This document shows positions 59,158 through 64,000 of a stretch of DNA of 64,000 bases, piece by piece (the first letter of the stretch is position 1; each line of letters opens with the position of its first letter). A program made the position numbers and the translations under genes. Location of the stretch: the NCBI GenBank assembly GCA_030142905.1, contig JASJOG010000124.1, forward strand, positions 372,001-436,000. The letters run 5' to 3'. This DNA comes from Heliopora coerulea. Its lineage: Eukaryota > Cnidaria > Anthozoa > Scleralcyonacea > Helioporidae. The notes under the pieces are model-generated. The model had not been told where the DNA came from. It saw only the letters and a list, made by a program, of their open reading frames with translations, and ran no database searches.

Positions 59158-60089
59158 CTATAAGTATTCTTCAAAATAGTCTGTTATAATTTTGCAATAA
59201 TAAATACCAGTGGCTGTATTGTAACTATGTACTCTGTCTGGCTGGTTATGATGCTGGCAATACCCATCTGCTAAATTCAGTTGTTGCTGGTGCTCAAGAG
59301 CCTCCTGGTTGATGGGAACTCCATTTAGTTCACAGAAGTTATGTAAAATGAAACAACTGTATATAATTGTTGGTATGTCTTCCAGTTTTAGATCCACAGG
59401 ACGATTTAAAATTTGCCTCCTTGCTTTTAGTTGCCCAAAAGCACACTCAATTTGATTTCGTGCACTTCTTAGCATTTGATTAAACACAGCTTTCTCATTA
59501 CATGCATCTTCACGGTACTCTTTCATTATGTTTGGTAATAAAGGATATGCAGGGTCAGCTAATACCAGGGGTGGAATTTGGTCTGTTCCTGGAATTAATG
59601 AGCAACACACTTGTGGCAGAGACTTTTCAACAAACATCTTATTTAAATGAGAATTGGCATACACGCATGCATCATGTACACTTCCGGGCCATGTGATATC
59701 AACATCAAGGAACATTCCCTTATAATCACATAGTGCCTGCACATTTAAACTATACTTCATTTTATAACAAAAATAATCTTGGCTGTTTACTATGGGTTTT
59801 TTTAATGGTATATGCGTTCCATCCAAACAACCAAATGCTTGGGGAAACCCAAACCGATTTTCAAAACGATGTATGGCTGTTTTCATTTCTTCTTGATTTC
59901 TAGGTAATCTCAAGTACTCAGTACCCATTATTTCATTTATGCTTGCACATACTTTTTTGATGGTCTTCGATAAGCATGATAATGAAATACCAAAACAATT
60001 GCATGTCATACGATATGAGCCCTGATCTTTCAGGTAGAATAATGTCATTGCAACTTTCTTTTCTACACTGAGGGCATCTTGACGAGAAC

Positions 60090-60139
<50 letters not shown>

Positions 60140-60830
60140 CATTTATATAGCGCATATACAACAGCTCTATGCGCTTTACACAAATATTATAAATTAAGTA
60201 TAAAATATTATATATAGATAAAAATTAATTTTTAAAGGCAATATTAAAGAAATAGGTCTTAAGCTTTGATTTAAAAGTTGTTAAATTGTCAATAGATTTG
60301 ATATCATCAGGTAGCTGATTCCAAAGTTCAGGAGTGGAGATGGAAAATGCCCTGGCACCATAAGTGGTCATGTTATAATCAGTCCATGCTAAAAGTCTGG
60401 CAGATGAAGATCGAAGTGTGTGTGTAGGACAATACAGAGTTAAGAGTTCTTTGAATCCTTTTCTAGAAGTGGTCTAACCTTTTCCACAGGTTTTAAAAAA
60501 ATTTCTCTGGACATTCATAAGTTCAAGTGCCACTCGTCTTGCAGCTGACAGGTGCATAAATTTATCCACTAACTCTCCATTCAACCAGGATTTTTCCAAC
60601 GATAGCGTTTCAACGGTGCCTTTTTACTCGTAATTGCCCAAACAATCTATTGACATCCAGCAACATTTGACCTCTCATCATAAAATCCTCTTGCATTTTC
60701 CTGAACCATATATAAACCACACATAGCTGCACCAAAGCCACAAACAATGGCAAAAATGCAGACAGTATAATAATCATTCGACTGTTTTGAACAATGTTTA
60801 TTTCGCGCCTCAACACTGCTGGACCCAAGA
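59158..60830 (-). pseudogene. PIF/Harbinger transposase, split by a LINE insertion
   Basis: The DDE_4 nuclease that cuts and moves the element. The N-terminal part lies at 60830 to about 60490 (hydrophobic segment, then DFMMRGQMLLDVNRLFGQLR). A LINE tail (60083 to about 60480) interrupts it. The catalytic part resumes at about 60080: an HTH-like helix pair ([16 protein letters not shown]), [11 protein letters not shown] (first Asp), [14 protein letters not shown] (second Asp), then [18 protein letters not shown] (Glu). It ends at 59158. Apart from the insertion the catalytic frame of 300 codons is open. Confidence 0.9.
60083..60480 (-). mobile_element. 5'-truncated LINE 3' end with (ATT)n tail
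   Basis: On minus, 60480 to 60190 reads TYGARAFSISTPELWNQLP and DDIKSIDNLTTFKSKLKTY, the usual C-terminal tail of CR1/L2-type LINE proteins. A 3' UTR with the paired words AAGCGCATAGAG/CTATATAA follows and ends in a tract of about 17 ATT units (60087-60137). It inserted into the Harbinger transposase gene. Confidence 0.8.
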
Positions 60831-60969
60831 CCCCCAGTCAACCTGGGTTGGCTTTGAATTCTTAACCTGGGCTTGTGTAAATGATGCAAGCTTGTCAACC
60901 CGGGCTGGTAACTTGACCTGGGTTGACAGTCAATCCAGGTTCATGTAAAGGGGCCCTAAATCAAAATCT

Positions 60970-63900
60970 TAATAGCGATAAAATATCCCTTTTATTGAAA
61001 TATCACTAAAAAGCATATTTGGATTACTGCAAATTTTTAAACGATTTATGACCTTGGTCCTCAAGTTTGATTGCAGTTACTTTAGGAAACATTTTAAGAA
61101 GCTCCTCACTCTTCATGGAGCAATTCACGAGCTCTGAACCAGTTATGATTTCAGCATCACGATAAACCTGTACAGTATCTGATGTACTTCTGGATCATTC
61201 AATGGAGCCTTCAAACCATCTCCAGTTTTCTTGCATACATTCACTGAGTTATCACACCATTGTTCTCAATCATCAACAATTTGCTTGTCTGTATACATGT
61301 ATGTTGAAAGTGTTCTTGATATCATCACATCAGCAAACTTTGCTTTCCCATTCCTCAGACCACCACAGAAGCCAATTGAAAACATGGCCTTACAGTAAGT
61401 TTGAGACTGTCCACAGCATTTCTCAGAGCATTGTGCAAGACACAAGCTTTCATGGAACCATGACACCCAATAGAGAAGACTTTTACCTTATCCTGGCCTT
61501 CACCAATTTCTCAAAAGTACACAGGTCCAAGGCCTTTGGTACAATTTCTGTATGCATTGTCAAGGCAGAAGTAGCAGGCTAAGAATTCATCATCTTGCAC
61601 TGCCAACAGCAAAACATCTGTGGGGAGTTGAGCAAATTCCCACAATTTGGAAGGCTCCGGACGATTCTTCAGCTATGGAATTGTAACACTGAGTAACGTA
61701 GGATCACAAAAAGAAAAGTGCCGGACTGGTACCACCCCGAAAGTGATCATTCACATAACATTGTGGGGCAATTGAAGCAAGCCAGTAAAGAAAGGCTGTT
61801 GAGATGCAAATTATGGGTGTTCATCAGTCATTCAAGAACACAGAGTTTTTAAGTTTCTAGTGGTCATTTAAAGTTTAAAATCTAACAGACTAACTTGGTA
61901 AAACTGGACTGTATAACTATACATTACATTTACTCAGTTTAGTATTGCTCTGTGGTTGGGTGCTCCAATGGGCACAGAACTGGGACTGAGTGTGCTCAAT
62001 GGAGGGAGGCAAGATGTTTCAGTATGAGGCATTCATCCAAAAAAGGTTGAGAACCACTGTTCTGAAGCTTCTATTTTATTAAAGTACAGGTACATGAGGT
62101 AGCAAGGGTTTTTTTGGAGTGAGGAGGTAGTCCTAAAATGAGATTTGCAACCCCCTGGCTACTGGCCCATAGTATGATCATAATCACCAACAGTAACATA
62201 CAGTACATTTGTCAGACATTAACCATCAAAGATACATAAATGGATAAGTTCAAATACAGATACCTGTTCAACTCCTTTCTGCAAATTTGCTGCTCATTTT
62301 GCTCCCACAACATGATTTTATTGATTTCTTTTTCTGCACTGTTTGTAATGTGATGTACACATTTAAAGAGAACTAACAAACAGGATACATCTGCAGGAGA
62401 ATATCAGACCAATCAGTGTTTCTTATATAGGACATAATGGAAGTGTGTTGCTTTGCAACCATTCCTACAACCTAAGTGAATGATTGGATCAGCTTAATTG
62501 ATCTTACCACTAGGAAACAATAACACCCATTATTGATCTTCCAACAAAGCAAAGCAACAACACAATCTCAAATCTAAAGGTATGTCAAGACTTGGTGGAC
62601 CATGGTCTCTGATTTGTGTCAGTAAATTTGCAATATTTTTGCCACCATCAGAGCTTTCAAAATTTTAAACTATTAGCACAGATGATGAAATATATTTTGG
62701 AATTAAAGGCAAGGAGTGGAAATTTCTCAATGTGAGCACCATTAAGTACTGAGAAGTTCCATTCAAAGCAAATTCTATGGTTCAGTGAACTTATGCAAAT
62801 GTTTAAATGAAATATGAGAGCAATACTGTGTACAGTGACCCAAATTGCTATACACTGTGGTATATGATCTTTGCATTATAGTAAGTGCTTTGATTCATCA
62901 AAACAGGACAATAATGAAACATTATAAACATTATCATTGTCCTGGCATTACACACTTACCTAATTTTATTGTGTATATTTGAAACTGTTCTGTAATAGCA
63001 ATTTCTGGCTCTTTCAATGCAAATGGCTGGACATGTAGTCAATGCAATGCCATTATAGTTTTTTCTTTCTTTTTTTTTCTCTCTTTGTTTTGTTTTGTCT
63101 TCTCATTTGTACCTTTGCTCTATTGTATAGTAGCTGATATATCAGACATTGGACATTAAATAGCTAACAGCTGCTGCAACAACTTGAATACCTGGTCATT
63201 TTGATTTTTCCTTTAACTGAAATTTGAAATGAGCTTTGGTGGAATTGATTATTTACTCATTATTAGCTTTGCAATTTATGGGTTTTTTTACTAAGTTTAA
63301 ACATTGGGATAAAAAAATTACATTGCTATATCATCACTTACATGCAAAATCTTCAGTGATCCTTATTTCATTGTGTATAATTGATGTAAATAATCTCAGT
63401 AACTGGGGAAAATGTAACAAAAATGAAGTTGCTCATTATTACTAGTAAGTCTTTTAGAGAAAAAAACAAAAGATATATGAATGGTTTGTGGTTGCCCCTC
63501 TTTTAAAAACTTAAGATTCCCAAAGCCCTTGGGGATGTAGGTCCACATGCCTTCGCTAGCACAGACCACTACATGTATTGTAACTCAAATATCATCACTA
63601 AGATCTGTATATAAAATTTGTATTTTCAGAGCTTCTGCAGTCCTCTGAGACCAGCCCCCTTTGAATTATTGTGACTTAAATTATGTAGTGCTTTGTGAAA
63701 TTTGGCATGAATCATGCTCTTACAAACTCTGTGGTCAATTTATGGATCTCTTGCTTTGTGGATCTACCGCCTCAAGATATTGTTAACAGTCATTCACGCA
63801 ATAAACAATAGTAAGAACAAGTGAACTAGAGTCTGGTGGCGAAGTCTGGGCTGATGTATGAGGAAGACCGAAGACGGTGGGTCAGTAACCAATTTTGAAT

Positions 63901-64000
63901 GGTGCAAGTGGGATCTACAGTAAGTCGCACTTTGTTGTTGAGATTGCTCTGTCTGGTGTCACTCTCTAGCGTGGAGTGTTTTCATTTAAGATCGTTCAAG
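60970..64000. other. no gene recognised
   Basis: About 3 kb without a supportable exon. 61100-61600 contains words on minus that hint at very old transposase or LINE sequence, but every frame is broken. The frame 61202-61582 (plus) is Ser/His-rich and unfamiliar. AT-rich with T-runs at 63060-63080. Confidence 0.3.

Larger units (their letters stand above)
57080..60956. mobile_element. PIF/Harbinger transposon (3.9 kb) with both proteins
   Basis: Both ends survive: GGGCCCCTTTACACGAGCCC on the left and, reverse-complemented, GGGCCCCTTTACATGAACCT on the right, flanked by TAA (57077-57079 and 60957-60959), the expected 3-bp target. Sub-terminal regions are packed with AACCCGGGT/ACCCGGGTT words, probable transposase binding sites. 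It encodes a SANT-like protein on plus and the transposase on minus, convergent. Confidence 0.92.

Noticed and set aside
1..64000. CRISPR array, bacterial operon or prophage
   Set aside because: No regularly spaced short repeats and no bacterial gene organisation; introns and eukaryotic transposons dominate.

Overview
This is AT-rich eukaryotic DNA from an invertebrate. An anthozoan cnidarian (coral or anemone relative) is my best inference, because several transposon protein families here (the integrase-type transposase, the PHD-finger CR1 LINE, the BEL and Gypsy families) resemble ones I associate with coral genomes; no sequence search was run. There are no bacterial operons, no rRNA and no CRISPR. 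Genuine host coding sequence is sparse: the first exon of a small GTPase (26106-26235, minus) and the last two exons of an unrecognised gene (45532-45597 and 40869-41158, minus). The rest is mostly a graveyard of mobile elements and unassigned intergenic or intronic DNA.

Layout. 1-11.6 kb: mostly unassigned AT-rich DNA, with a tRNA-like SINE head (~2.2 kb), the 3' part of a LINE reverse transcriptase (4.1-5.3 kb, minus), a short-loop inverted repeat (~6 kb) and a decayed recombinase-like fragment (~11 kb). 11647-15089: a complete-ended DNA transposon with 220-bp terminal inverted repeats and a perfect 6-bp target duplication (CAGGTT). It encodes a decayed integrase-type (DDE, IS3EU-like) transposase on the minus strand and, convergent to it, a decayed alpha-kinase gene. 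This cargo-bearing transposon is the most unusual thing in the window. 15.4-17.3 kb: Harbinger-like remnants. 18.3-18.8 kb: hAT remnant. 20.5-21.8 kb: Penelope-like element with GIY-YIG endonuclease and inverted flanks. 22-28.6 kb: SINE copies, the 5' half of a CR1-type LINE with endonuclease, PHD-like finger and a 2A-like NPGP motif, the GTPase exon and a non-autonomous hAT-like element.

29.4-30.6 kb: a piggyBac-type element with TTAA ends, inserted into an older repeat that also occurs at 15.5 kb. 30.9-31.1 kb: another Harbinger transposase N-terminus. 32.2-34.2 kb: tandem and inverted repeats. 35.0-39.9 kb: a scrambled cluster of a Penelope-type tail, a minus-strand Gypsy fragment, a Tigger transposase with its right end, and a plus-strand Gypsy pol plus 3' LTR. 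40.1 kb: hAT MITE. 40.9-45.6 kb: unrecognised host gene whose intron holds a palindromic tRNA-derived SINE cluster. 47.5 kb: 427-bp foldback element. 49165-55000: a near-complete BEL/Pao retrotransposon (minus) with LTRs and a GATGT target duplication, inserted at the junction of a ~430-bp host tandem duplication. 57080-60956: a complete-ended PIF/Harbinger element (TAA duplication) with both of its proteins, the transposase itself split by a LINE 3' end. 61-64 kb: nothing firmly assignable.

All transposon coding regions carry stops, frameshifts or truncations, so no element here looks currently autonomous. All family calls are by eye from translated motifs.
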